From Brenneria roseae subsp. roseae (GTDB lineage: Bacteria > Pseudomonadota > Gammaproteobacteria > Enterobacterales > Enterobacteriaceae), in contig NZ_KZ819026.1 of assembly GCF_003115845.1 (NCBI RefSeq), positions 186,001-250,000 of the forward strand: a stretch of DNA of 64,000 nt, in the 5' to 3' direction. This document shows positions 51,475 to 59,942 of the stretch, piece by piece. Every line of letters starts with the position of its first letter. Positions within the stretch are counted from its first letter, which is position 1. The position numbers were made by a program, and so were the translations under genes. The notes beneath the pieces were generated by a model that worked only from the letters and a program-made list of their open reading frames with translations, searched no databases and had not been told where the DNA came from.

Positions 51475-52413
51475 TTACAGAATATCGGTATAGAGATGCA
51501 AACGAGGAATAAGCAAGCGCAGTGGCGTAGCCTGCGGCTTGTGCTTATGTTTGATGTTGTTGGCATCGTAATGGTTTAATTCACCAATAATCGGCACATT
51601 GTTGCCATTATCCTGTTGGCTCAATATCAGCAGCGGAGACGGGCAGGGGTGTTGCACCTGTTTCTGCTGTTCCGCATACCAGACTCTGGCGATAGGCTGC
51701 ACTTTTACCGGGCGTTTTATCTTTAATTGCGCGTGTTCAGGCAGACTTAATATCGTTTCGATTTCCTGTTCCACCAATTCTGCCCACTGCTCTTTGCTGT
51801 AGGGGGCCAAACCCCGTTCGGCTTTCAAACTTTTCTCCAGTTTTTCCAGCAGTTCCGCACGGCTCATGTTTTTGATGATGTGCTTGTTTGCCCATCCAAA
51901 TCGTACTGAAGCCGGATTGGTGAGCAACATCAGCGAACGGTAGGCGCTTAGCGTAATCAACCCGCGCAGATGCGTATGCACAAACTCAAAGCGTTGTTCC
52001 GGCGCCAGATCTGATTCGACGGTAATGATCTGCTCCAGCGTTTTCTTCAAGGTATTAATGTCACCAATAAGTTGACTCGCCTGATGATACTCATCCTGAT
52101 TAACGGAAAAGCACAGGGCGCCCGGTAAGCGAATGGCGGCTTTACTACTGATTGTTGCAGGGTAGTGATGGATGAACAGGCGCTGAAAATGTGCCAGGCC
52201 TTTGTCACGAGCTTCAATGCCGACATGTTGAGTTACCGGAATCTGTTCAATAACATCGTGCTCGGTGCCTTTTTCAATGTAAGGGAGTGAATATACGCGC
52301 CCAGCCAGCAGGCGGAAGGATGAGAACATTATCTGCATTTCCGCCAGTCTCTCTTCCAGAGAGGCAAAGCATACGTTCATTCTGTCAATCAGTGAATAGC
52401 GATCCATCATCAT
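51475..52413 (-). CDS. tus: Tus, replication-terminus-binding protein
   Basis: A 312-residue Ter-binding protein that stops DnaB helicase in one direction. The most conserved parts match E. coli Tus: SSKAAIRLPGALCF, FGWANKHIIKN, LKIKRPVKVQPIARVWYAE and the C-terminal PLRLLIPRLHLY. The start could be any of three consecutive ATGs (52413, 52410, 52407); E. coli begins at the position of the third. The Ter site overlaps its promoter region, so autorepression is expected. Confidence 0.95.
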   Translation of the reverse strand: MMMDRYSLIDRMNVCFASLEERLAEMQIMFSSFRLLAGRVYSLPYIEKGTEHDVIEQIPVTQHVGIEARDKGLAHFQRLFIHHYPATISSKAAIRLPGALCFSVNQDEYHQASQLIGDINTLKKTLEQIITVESDLAPEQRFEFVHTHLRGLITLSAYRSLMLLTNPASVRFGWANKHIIKNMSRAELLEKLEKSLKAERGLAPYSKEQWAELVEQEIETILSLPEHAQLKIKRPVKVQPIARVWYAEQQKQVQHPCPSPLLILSQQDNGNNVPIIGELNHYDANNIKHKHKPQATPLRLLIPRLHLYTDIL

Positions 52414-52419
52414 CAGTCA

Positions 52420-52441
52420 TTTTAGTTACAACATACTTATA
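52420..52441 (-). other. Ter replication-arrest site
   Basis: Read leftward: ATAAGTATGTTGTAACTAAA, identical over these bases to E. coli TerB, beginning 7 bp upstream of the first tus ATG. The conserved G-C(6) pair lies at the right-hand end, the face known to be non-permissive. Replication forks moving leftward in this window should therefore be blocked, and rightward forks should pass. Confidence 0.92.
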
Positions 52442-52522
52442 TATATACTCAATCGAAACCATCAGCAACCGGGTTTACATTTCTGGCCTATGAGAGAATG
52501 AGGATCGGAAGAGGGAGATGCC

Positions 52523-52548
52523 CTTGTCACGGCGGAGTCCGTGACAAG
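52523..52548. other. Perfect 10-bp hairpin after ynfM
   Basis: CTTGTCACGG (52523-52532), loop CGGAGT, CCGTGACAAG (52539-52548), 7 bp beyond the ynfM stop. No T-run on either strand. Possibly ynfM 3'-end protection. Confidence 0.55.
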
Positions 52549-52555
52549 ACCTGAT

Positions 52556-53815
52556 TTAAAGTTGTTTCAATCGAAAACTGATCAGCAGGGAGAGTAACAG
52601 CAACAAACCTAAAAAGACGGTAATGCCGGACCAACCGAACGAGTGCCAGAACACACCACCTAGTGTACCGGCAAGGCTGGAGCCCAGATAATAGGAAAAC
52701 AGGTACATGGACGACGCCTGACCTTTTGCCCGACGCGCCCGTTGGCCAACCCAACTGCTGGTCACGGAGTGAGCGGCAAAGAATCCCGCAGTAAACAGCA
52801 TCATCCCGCCAAAAATAAAGACCAGACCGTTCAGGGCAATAAATCCCAAACCGATCAGCATCAAAAGAACGGAAATACTCAATACCGGACCGCGCCCGAA
52901 ACGATAAGTTAGTGCGCCGGCTTTGGGGGAACTATAGCTGCCAGTAAGGTAGACGATGGACAGTAATCCCACAACCGCCTGACTGAGCAAATAGGGTGCT
53001 GCCAGCAATCGATAGCCGATATAGTTGAACAGGGTAACAAACGTCCCCATCAGCAAGAAACCCTGTAAAAACAACAGTGGCAAACCCGCATCATGCCAAT
53101 GCAGTTTTACATTCAATAGCAGAGTTTTGGGACGCAGCGACCCCGCTCTGAAATGGCGCGACTCAGGCAAAATGCGCCAGAAAGTCAGTGCCGCTACCAA
53201 CGCCAGCACGCCAATCGCGCCAATGGCAATCCGCCAGGCGAAATAGTCAGTCAGAACACCGCTGACCAGACGACCACTCATCCCGCCAATGGAGTTACCG
53301 CTGATATACAACCCCATCGAGAACGCTAACACGCTGGGATGAATCTCTTCGCTCAGATAGCTCATGGCGACCGCCGCCACGCCACTGAGCGATAATCCGA
53401 TCATCGCCCGCATGATCAGAACCGCATGCCAACTGGTCATGAACGCACAAATCAGCGTGCAAATAGCGGCAAGCATCAGCGACACGACCATAACGTTTTT
53501 ACGCCCGATAGTGTCAGACAAGGGGCCGGTAAACAACAAACCAACGGCCAGCATCACGGTAGAGACCGAAAGCGCCAGGCTGCTGGTCGCCGGTGAAATG
53601 GAGAAATCGTGCGAGAGTACAGGCAACAAAGGCTGTACGCAGTAGAGCAAGGCAAATGTTGCAAGACCGGCGGAGAATAACGCCAGCGTCACACGCATAA
53701 ACTGCGGGGTGCCGCGTTTGATGTAGGGGGCTTTGCCGTTTGAATTTGGAACGTTTGGAAGATCTTCCGCATCATCAATAACAGAGACGGTCGCGGAAGA
53801 TGACAGGATACTCAA
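52556..53815 (-). CDS. ynfM: YnfM, MFS transporter
   Basis: A 419-residue, 12-helix major-facilitator protein. After a variable N terminus, KRGTPQFMRVTLALFSAGLA and FALLYCVQPLLPVLS match E. coli YnfM almost exactly. The MFS motif between helices 2 and 3 reads GPLSDTIGRKNVMV. Resembles arabinose/sugar-efflux type carriers (DHA1 group); the substrate is unproven. Divergent from its probable LysR regulator ynfL with a 112-bp gap. Confidence 0.94.
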   Translation of the reverse strand: MSILSSSATVSVIDDAEDLPNVPNSNGKAPYIKRGTPQFMRVTLALFSAGLATFALLYCVQPLLPVLSHDFSISPATSSLALSVSTVMLAVGLLFTGPLSDTIGRKNVMVVSLMLAAICTLICAFMTSWHAVLIMRAMIGLSLSGVAAVAMSYLSEEIHPSVLAFSMGLYISGNSIGGMSGRLVSGVLTDYFAWRIAIGAIGVLALVAALTFWRILPESRHFRAGSLRPKTLLLNVKLHWHDAGLPLLFLQGFLLMGTFVTLFNYIGYRLLAAPYLLSQAVVGLLSIVYLTGSYSSPKAGALTYRFGRGPVLSISVLLMLIGLGFIALNGLVFIFGGMMLFTAGFFAAHSVTSSWVGQRARRAKGQASSMYLFSYYLGSSLAGTLGGVFWHSFGWSGITVFLGLLLLLSLLISFRLKQL

Positions 53816-53927
53816 GATAAATCCTTACCATATAAGGTAAATAACAGCCAGAGGAGATGCTGGGATCATAGAAGAGTGATATTCTTTTGTATAATATATT
53901 AATAGTTATAATTAAGACGTCTGACAT

Positions 53928-54824
53928 ATGAATATCGAACTTCGACACCTTCGCTACTTCATTGCGGTTGCAGAAGAACTGCATTTCGGGCGTGCCGCCG
54001 AAAGACTGAACATCTCACAGCCACCGCTTAGCCAGCAAATTCAGATTCTGGAAGAGCAGGTCGGCGCCAGGCTGCTGGAACGTAATAATCGAAATGTACA
54101 ATTGACGCCGGCAGGCGCCATGTTTCTGAAAGAAGCCTGGGCTATCATTGGCCAGGTTGATCAGGCAGCGGAACGCGCATCACGTATTCAACGAGGTGAA
54201 ATCGGAGAACTGACGATCGGGTTTACCTCGTCCGCACCGTTTATCAAAAAAGTGTCGCGCAGTTTGCTGCGTTTTCGGCAGACTTACCCGGAAGTGCATA
54301 TTCAGATGATGGAGCTGAACACGAAACAGCAAATCGAACCGCTGTTGAACGGTAAACTCGATCTTGGGGTCATGCGCAATAATCCCTTGCCCGATGCGCT
54401 TGAGCATCAGCTGTTGCTGCATGAAGCGTTGGTTGCGGTTGTTCATGAAGAGCATCCGCTCGCCAAACACGCCACAGGCGGCGCCATTAGTATCAAACAA
54501 CTGGCGCAAGAGCCTTTTGTCTTTTTCTCCCGGGCGGTGGGAACCGCGCTTTACGATGAAATACTGACGTTGCTGAAGAGATACGGCATCAGTCCGTACA
54601 TTACGCAGGAAGTGGGGGAGGCCATGACGATTGTCGGGTTGGTTTCGTCTGGTCTCGGCGTTTCCATATTACCCGCCTCTTTTATCCGGATCCGCGTTGA
54701 TGGCGTGAAGTATTTATCGCTGGCCGAAAGCGATGCCACGACGCAGGTGTGGCTGGTTACGGCCCGGCATCGTCCACTGAGCGCCGCGGCACAGACATTG
54801 ATCGGGCTTATGCTGGGGCGGTAA
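53928..54824 (+). CDS. ynfL: YnfL, LysR-family regulator
   Basis: A 298-residue LysR regulator. Winged helix-turn-helix at 1-60: MNIELRHLRYFIAVAEELHF, then ISQPPLSQQIQILEEQVGA. The co-inducer domain begins about residue 90 (GELTIGFTSSAPF). Divergent from ynfM, the arrangement typical of a LysR protein controlling its neighbour, and conserved in E. coli. The effector is unknown. Confidence 0.94.
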   Translation: MNIELRHLRYFIAVAEELHFGRAAERLNISQPPLSQQIQILEEQVGARLLERNNRNVQLTPAGAMFLKEAWAIIGQVDQAAERASRIQRGEIGELTIGFTSSAPFIKKVSRSLLRFRQTYPEVHIQMMELNTKQQIEPLLNGKLDLGVMRNNPLPDALEHQLLLHEALVAVVHEEHPLAKHATGGAISIKQLAQEPFVFFSRAVGTALYDEILTLLKRYGISPYITQEVGEAMTIVGLVSSGLGVSILPASFIRIRVDGVKYLSLAESDATTQVWLVTARHRPLSAAAQTLIGLMLGR

Positions 54825-54835
54825 CAAATTCAATA

Positions 54836-54851
54836 TGTGCGTTAAATCACA
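54836..54851. promoter_or_regulatory. CRP-like site upstream of mlc
   Basis: TGTGC-GTTAAA-TCACA matches the CRP consensus TGTGA-N6-TCACA at nine of ten positions. E. coli mlc is known to be under cAMP-CRP control. It is 187 bp before the GTG start and 12 bp after the ynfL stop. Confidence 0.65.
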
Positions 54852-54908
54852 TAACGAATCAAATATTTGACGGCTTTAGTGAAAAGCCCCACCATATCCT
54901 CAGTTTTT

Positions 54909-54931
54909 TTATTTTGCAGCGTGAAAAATAG
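54909..54931. promoter_or_regulatory. Mlc/NagC-type operator upstream of mlc
   Basis: TTATTTT (54909-54915), a GC-containing centre GCAGCGTG, then AAAAATAG (54924-54931): A/T tracts flanking a GC core, the form of Mlc and NagC sites. It implies autoregulation as in E. coli. Confidence 0.55.
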
Positions 54932-55038
54932 TATATGGCACAGCGACAGCGAATACAGTCGTAACATTTAACAGTCAGTGCAGTAGAAAAACAGATTCCC
55001 AGCCGCAGTATCAGCAATGAAGAGTAGGAGCCAGCTTT

Positions 55039-56256
55039 GTGATTGCCGATGGTCAACCAGGTCACATCGATCAAATTAAACAAATGAATGCCGGTGCGGT
55101 ATACCGACTGATCGACAAGTATGGCCCGATATCACGTATTGAACTGTCTAAACGAGCTCAACTGGCGCCCGCCAGTATCACCAAAATCGTGCGCGAACTG
55201 CTGGAAGCCCATCTGGTTCAGGAAACGGAATATCAGGATATCGGCAGCAGGGGGCGTCCGGCTATCGGGGTGATCCTTGATACTCAGGCATGGCATTTCC
55301 TTTCCGCTCGCATCAGCCACAACTCAATGACGCTGGCCCTGCGTGATTTGAGCAGCAAACTGGTGGTTGAGGACAACGTTCCACTTCCCGCCGAACATTC
55401 TCAACCGTTGCTCGATCGCATTTTGAATGAAATTGACAAGTTCTTCATCCGTCATCAAAAACGACTGGAGCGGTTGACCGCTATCGCCATTACGGCGCCG
55501 GGTATTATCGATGCCACAACCGGTATTATTCACCGTATGCCGTTTTATGATGTCGAAGAGATGGCTATTGGCCCTGCGCTGGAACAGCGCACCGGGCTAC
55601 CGGTTTACCTGCAACATGACATCTGCGCCTGGACAATGGCGGAAGCGTTATATGGCGCCTCCCGAGGTTCTCAGAATGTCATTCAGATTGTGATCGATCA
55701 CAACGTGGGGGCTGGCGTTATTACCGGCGGGCGCATTTTGCATGCGGGCAGCCGCAATCTGGTCGAAATCGGCCATACGCAGGTCGATCCTTATGGCAAA
55801 CGCTGCTATTGCGGCAACCATGGCTGCCTCGAAACCGTTGCCAGTACGGAAAATATGCTGGAACTGGCCCAGCAGCGGATGAACGCTTCCATGAGTTCTA
55901 TTCTGCACGGTTCTCCACTTACGGTAGACAGCCTGTGCGCCGCGGCGCTCAAAGGCGATGCGCTGGCAAAGGATATCATTCACGATGTGGGGAATAACGT
56001 AGGCCGAATTGTCGCTATCATGGTGAATTTGTTTAATCCGGATAAGATTCTGGTCGGCTCTCCGCTTAATAAGGCGTCCAGTATTTTATATCCGGCGATT
56101 ATGGGCTGTATCCATCAGCAGTCTTTCCCGCCATACAGTCACAACATTCAGGTAGAAGCGACCCAGTTTTATAATCAAGGGACGATGCCCGGCGCCGCAT
56201 TAGTGAAAGACGCTTTGTACAACGGTTCGCTTTTGGTGAAACTGTTGCAGGGCTAA
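55039..56256 (+). CDS. mlc: Mlc (DgsA), glucose-responsive ROK repressor
   Basis: A 405-residue ROK-family repressor of PTS genes, sequestered by dephosphorylated EIICB-Glc when glucose is imported. The N-terminal helix-turn-helix (about 15-65) includes KYGPISRIELSKRAQLAPAS, and the zinc-binding ROK motif GHTQVDPYGKRCYCGNHGCL is near 245-265. The start is GTG at 55039 (MIADGQPGHIDQIKQ), preceded by AGGAG; the N terminus closely parallels E. coli Mlc (MVAENQPGHIDQIKQ). It sits between ynfL and bioD2, as in E. coli. Confidence 0.97.
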   Translation: MIADGQPGHIDQIKQMNAGAVYRLIDKYGPISRIELSKRAQLAPASITKIVRELLEAHLVQETEYQDIGSRGRPAIGVILDTQAWHFLSARISHNSMTLALRDLSSKLVVEDNVPLPAEHSQPLLDRILNEIDKFFIRHQKRLERLTAIAITAPGIIDATTGIIHRMPFYDVEEMAIGPALEQRTGLPVYLQHDICAWTMAEALYGASRGSQNVIQIVIDHNVGAGVITGGRILHAGSRNLVEIGHTQVDPYGKRCYCGNHGCLETVASTENMLELAQQRMNASMSSILHGSPLTVDSLCAAALKGDALAKDIIHDVGNNVGRIVAIMVNLFNPDKILVGSPLNKASSILYPAIMGCIHQQSFPPYSHNIQVEATQFYNQGTMPGAALVKDALYNGSLLVKLLQG

Positions 56257-56437
56257 AATATATTGCCCGATCGTCTGTTTTAAACTTCCGCTTATTTCTA
56301 TCTTTCCGGGGCGGATGTCCTGAGAAACAAAACATTGAGCTAACGCAAGCTGCCTGAACGGTGCATCGCCTAGACTTTCACGGTTGGAAAGCATTTTGCT
56401 GTGGTTGTTATTTTTCAGGTGGCCCGGAGTCTATCTC

Positions 56438-57103
56438 ATGTTGAAACGTATTTTTGTCACAGGTACTGATACTGCCGTCGGTAAAACGGTGGTTTCCAGA
56501 GCGTTATTGCAAAAACTGGCAATGAGTGGCAAATCCGTTGCGGGCTATAAACCAATCGCGAAAGGATGCCAGGAAACAGGAGACGGGCTGCGGAACCACG
56601 ATGCGCAGCTGCTGTTGGCAGCCTCTACCCTGGAATTAGCCTATGAGCAGGTGAATCCTATCGCTCTGCCGGAAGATGAAATCAGCGCCAGCGCACATCC
56701 GATCAATTACAGCGCCATGACCCAGGGGCTACAGTATCTGGGAGAAAATGCCGACGTAGTTGTCGTGGAAGGCAGCGGCGGATGGCGCACGTTAATGAAC
56801 GATCTGCGGCCCTATTCCGAGTGGGTCATTCAGGAACAACTCCCCGTCGTATTGGTTGTCGGTATCAAACTGGGGTGCATAAGCCACGCGTTGCTAACCG
56901 CTCAGGCTATCCTTAACGACGGTTTGCCGCTGGTTGGTTGGGTTGCCAACCGTATTAACCCCGGATTGGCAAACTATGCGGAAATCATAACGGTACTACG
57001 CAAAAAGATCCCTGCGCCACAATTGGGTGAGTTACCTTATCTGCCCCGGGCAGAACAACGGGATTTATCCACCTATATCGATCTCTTCGCCGTGACAAAT
57101 TAA
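56438..57103 (+). CDS. bioD2: Dethiobiotin synthetase 2
   Basis: A 221-residue ATP-dependent carboxylase homologue (YnfK in E. coli). The P-loop FVTGTDTAVGKTVVSRALL is at about 6-24, then AGYKPIAKGCQET with the conserved Lys, VVVEGSGGWRTLMND, and ANRINPG. The start at 56438 (MLKRIFVTGTD) has GGAG upstream; an in-frame ATG 54 bases earlier is not supported. The main bioD in the bio operon is elsewhere, so this is a second copy whose contribution to biotin is uncertain. Confidence 0.94.
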   Translation: MLKRIFVTGTDTAVGKTVVSRALLQKLAMSGKSVAGYKPIAKGCQETGDGLRNHDAQLLLAASTLELAYEQVNPIALPEDEISASAHPINYSAMTQGLQYLGENADVVVVEGSGGWRTLMNDLRPYSEWVIQEQLPVVLVVGIKLGCISHALLTAQAILNDGLPLVGWVANRINPGLANYAEIITVLRKKIPAPQLGELPYLPRAEQRDLSTYIDLFAVTN

Positions 57104-57230
57104 ACGCCGACCTTACTGTTTCCCGCCTTGAAACGCTTAATCAGAATAGTAAGGTTTACATGATGCCTGCCCCTGCCGGGTAACACCTGATATACTCAAA
57201 AACAGACTTTTCTCCCTCATAGAAAATGTA

Positions 57231-58718
57231 ATGAAAACAGCACATAACTTCGAGCATCCCCCGGTTCCGCATCGTCACTGGATATTGATTGCCTGCATGC
57301 TGGCCATGTTCACGGCGGCCATTGAAGTCACCATCGTTGCAACCGCATTGCCGACCATTATTGCGGATCTCGGTGGTTTCTCCCTGCTGGGATGGGTTTT
57401 TGCCGGTTATTTGCTGACGCAGGCCATCAGTATTCCGATCTACGGCCGACTGGCCGACCTTTTTGGCCGCAAGCGTATTTTTTTCATTGGTACCATTACG
57501 TTCCTGCTGGGGTCGGTGCTGTGCGGTTTTTCTACCCATATGGGATGGCTGATTCTGTTTCGTACCATTCAGGGGCTGGGAGCAGGCGCAATCACCCCGA
57601 TTGCTTTTACTATTGTCGCAGATGTGTACAGCAGTTCGGAACGTCCTAAAATACAGGGTTATCTTTCCAGCGTCTGGGGGGTGTCCGCCATTGCAGGGCC
57701 GCTGCTGGGTGCCTTTATCGTTCAACATTTCAACTGGGCGCTGGTTTTTTGGGTTAATGTGCCTATCGGCTTATTCTCCATTTTCTTACTGGCGCGCTAT
57801 CTGCCGACGGTTAATCACAAACGGCCTCATCAGTTGGATTGGGCCGGCGCATTTTACCTTGCCATCACTGTCGCCAGCTTGTTAATGGCATTACTTCAGG
57901 CTGAAGTGTTTGGACTTTGGGTTATCCCTCTATTGATCATTGCACTGGTTGGCGGCGTTTTACTGTTTAAACAGGAAACGAGTACGCCGGAGCCACTTTT
58001 CCCACTGGCGCTATGGCGTAATAAGGTCATCATTGCAGGTAATCTCGGTGGGTTGGTCATCGGCGCCGCGATGATGGGCGTCAGCGCTTTTTTGCCAACC
58101 TTTATACAAGGCGTGATGGGCAAAACGCCGCTGGAAGCAGGCAGCATTTTGGCATTGATGTCTATTGGCTGGCCGCTGGCCAGCGCGCTGAGCGGACGCC
58201 TGATGTTATGCACGTCCTATCGGTTTACCGCTGTATGCGGAAGCATTCTGATTATTACCGGCAGTCTGACGCTGCTGACGCTCGATCAAGCCAGCAATCT
58301 GAACTGGGCGCGGGTCGCGGCGTTTCTTATCGGCGCAGGAATGGGATTATGCAATACCACCTTTTTGGTCTCGGTACAAAACGCCGTAGACTACTCCATT
58401 CGCGGCATTGCGACAGCATCAACCATGTTCACCCGAATGCTGGGGTCAGCGCTGGGAACCGCCATTCTTGGCGCTACGCTCAACATAAACCTGCACTGGC
58501 GGTTGCCAACACTGGACGATCCGCTACAAACGCTGATGGATGTCCATAGTCGAAATACGATGAGCGTCGAGCAACTCCATTTGATCTCCTGGCAGGTATC
58601 GACATCTATTCACTGGGTTTTTGTCGTTTCGGCGCTGATAGCCGTTATTACATTATTTTCGGCCTGCATGATCCCCGCCAGTCAACGACCGGGGCGTCAG
58701 GAAGCAGTGAGAAAATAG
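57231..58718 (+). CDS. DHA2-family MFS multidrug exporter
   Basis: A 495-residue MFS protein with about 14 predicted helices (EmrB/QacA type). Helix 1 has TAAIEVTIVATALPTIIADL, the drug/H+ antiporter motif D1 with an acidic residue. The helix 2-3 motif is GRLADLFGRKRIFF. The GxxxGPxxGG-like motif C appears as VSAIAGPLLGAF. Probable proton-coupled drug efflux; the substrate is unknown. No regulator gene is adjacent. Not recognised at this place in E. coli. Confidence 0.85.
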   Translation: MKTAHNFEHPPVPHRHWILIACMLAMFTAAIEVTIVATALPTIIADLGGFSLLGWVFAGYLLTQAISIPIYGRLADLFGRKRIFFIGTITFLLGSVLCGFSTHMGWLILFRTIQGLGAGAITPIAFTIVADVYSSSERPKIQGYLSSVWGVSAIAGPLLGAFIVQHFNWALVFWVNVPIGLFSIFLLARYLPTVNHKRPHQLDWAGAFYLAITVASLLMALLQAEVFGLWVIPLLIIALVGGVLLFKQETSTPEPLFPLALWRNKVIIAGNLGGLVIGAAMMGVSAFLPTFIQGVMGKTPLEAGSILALMSIGWPLASALSGRLMLCTSYRFTAVCGSILIITGSLTLLTLDQASNLNWARVAAFLIGAGMGLCNTTFLVSVQNAVDYSIRGIATASTMFTRMLGSALGTAILGATLNINLHWRLPTLDDPLQTLMDVHSRNTMSVEQLHLISWQVSTSIHWVFVVSALIAVITLFSACMIPASQRPGRQEAVRK

Positions 58719-58760
58719 CACTCTGCTCAGGGGTTATCTGAAATCCGAATAAGCAGAGAA

Positions 58761-58785
58761 TAAAGGCGCGGGGATCGCGCCTTTA
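58761..58785. terminator. Hairpin between convergent MFS gene and ynfD
   Basis: TAAAGGCGCG (58761-58770), loop GGGAT, CGCGCCTTTA (58776-58785): a perfect 10-bp stem with short A/T ends. Symmetric, so it may end both genes weakly. Confidence 0.65.
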
Positions 58786-58804
58786 AGCAGGTAACCAGGG
58801 AACG

Positions 58805-59095
58805 TTACTGCGTCGATGGTTGACTTTCACTTTCCGATGGAGTGGATACGTTGTCTCCATCAATATGGCGGATATAAACAATCTTCTGTGAATCATTCTC
58901 ACAATGGCCGACCACCTGACCACCGACCTGACTCACCTGATCGTTTGGCACTATTTCCAGCGAAAAACCGGATTCGGGCACACCGTTATTGATGATCTTC
59001 TGTGATATGTCAGCTTTGACACTTTCACAGGACGCTTGCACAGCCAGAGGAGCGATGATACATAAAGCCGCGCCCAAAATGATGATTTTTTTCAT
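58805..59095 (-). CDS. ynfD: YnfD-like DUF1161 secreted protein
   Basis: A 96-residue precursor. The signal peptide MKKIIILGAALCIIAPLAVQ ends in an ASC-type site (A-S-CESVKADI). The mature part carries the DUF1161 pattern SCESVKADISQKIINNGVPE and VVGHCENDSQKIVY, with two cysteines likely to be disulfide-bonded in the periplasm. The C-terminal Ser/Gln/Glu tail is low complexity. The function is unknown. It follows ynfB on the same strand with a hairpin between them. Confidence 0.88.
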   Translation of the reverse strand: MKKIIILGAALCIIAPLAVQASCESVKADISQKIINNGVPESGFSLEIVPNDQVSQVGGQVVGHCENDSQKIVYIRHIDGDNVSTPSESESQPSTQ

Positions 59096-59133
59096 AATGT
59101 CACCCTGTTATTTGGATTATAAATCCTGCCAGT

Positions 59134-59160
59134 CGCCTGGTGTTTTATACACACCAGGCG
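59134..59160. other. Perfect 10-bp hairpin between ynfB and ynfD
   Basis: CGCCTGGTGT (59134-59143), loop TTTATAC, ACACCAGGCG (59151-59160). No U-tract in the leftward direction. It may be a processing or stability element between the two genes. Confidence 0.6.
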
Positions 59161-59193
59161 GATGACGATTGCTATAAAAGAGTAGACTAAAAA

Positions 59194-59544
59194 TCAGGGG
59201 GCGACCGGACGGCCAGTACGACGGTCGAGGCAACGGTCTGTATTCTCTTCCCAATAAGCATTCACGTTATAGCTGGCGTTACATTTCTCACGACCATCGA
59301 CCGCTTTTTCAACTTTATCGAATTCTTTTTCAACACGAGAATTGACTTTACTGCGCAGGGAACGGGTTGAATCCCATTGTTCACTGCTTTGACGAGCGGC
59401 TTCCTTGGATAAGGCGCTGTCGCCAGACTCAATCACAACGTGGCGAGTGTCTGCCAGCGCGGTGGGGTGCCAGACCGCGGCCACCACAACCAGAGAGAGC
59501 GGGATCAAGGCCCGGATCAGAGAAGCAAAAGAATGTTGGTTCAT
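59194..59544 (-). CDS. ynfB: YnfB, DUF1283 secreted protein
   Basis: A 116-residue precursor with signal peptide (residues 1-32, hydrophobic core [13 protein letters not shown], cleavage after ALA). The mature chain has [25 protein letters not shown]-like [16 protein letters not shown], and [20 protein letters not shown], matching E. coli YnfB. Two cysteines are in the C-terminal half. The start at 59544 has AAGGTGG upstream; the longer open frame to 59655 lacks a signal-peptide start. Function unknown. Confidence 0.9.
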   Translation of the reverse strand: MNQHSFASLIRALIPLSLVVVAAVWHPTALADTRHVVIESGDSALSKEAARQSSEQWDSTRSLRSKVNSRVEKEFDKVEKAVDGREKCNASYNVNAYWEENTDRCLDRRTGRPVAP

Positions 59545-59678
59545 GTTTCCACCTTGACAGAACAAATAGTTAATACAAACGCCACGACAACCACGATGAC
59601 ATAAAGTGTAGCTTACCATTTTTCGTCTCAACAGCACTATAACCGGATACCGCATTCAGTCGCGCGGTCGGTTAACGC

Positions 59679-59735
59679 TTGCTGTCCTGAATAACAGACA
59701 ATAAAATATACGATACATATATGTTTCATATATCG
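59679..59735 (+). promoter_or_regulatory. Promoter and operator-like palindrome of the ParD-like/MetAP pair
   Basis: -35 TTGCTG (59679-59684), 17-bp spacer, -10 TAAAAT (59702-59707). Immediately downstream, ATATATG (59717-59723), TTT, CATATAT (59727-59733) form an inverted repeat, with CGATA (59711) echoed by TATCG (59731-59735). This position is right for autorepression by the ribbon-helix-helix protein encoded next. Prediction only. Confidence 0.6.
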
Positions 59736-59743
59736 AGATCGTT

Positions 59744-59929
59744 ATGGGTATTGTAAAAATTAGTGATGAACTGCATGAAGAGATTCGCAAAGCCAGCGCA
59801 GCAATGGTGCGTTCTATCAATGCTCAGGCTGAATTTTGGATAAAAATCGGCATGTTGGCTGAAAAGAATCCCAACATGACCTATATCGAGATTTTGCGTG
59901 AACAGCTGAAGCAGGCTTCAGCTGAGTAA
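59744..59929 (+). CDS. ParD-like ribbon-helix-helix protein
   Basis: A 61-residue protein, MGIVKISDELHEEIRKASAA onward, resembling the ParD-like antitoxin family (PF11903 type). A short beta strand (IVKISD) is followed by two helices, the RHH DNA-binding fold, and a C-terminal helix MTYIEILREQLKQAS. No ParE-like toxin follows. Instead a methionine aminopeptidase starts 13 bp after the stop, and the two genes share one predicted promoter. It may be a repressor of the pair, an antitoxin-like partner of the enzyme, or both. Confidence 0.8.
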   Translation: MGIVKISDELHEEIRKASAAMVRSINAQAEFWIKIGMLAEKNPNMTYIEILREQLKQASAE

Positions 59930-59942
59930 AATGAGGTTAACA

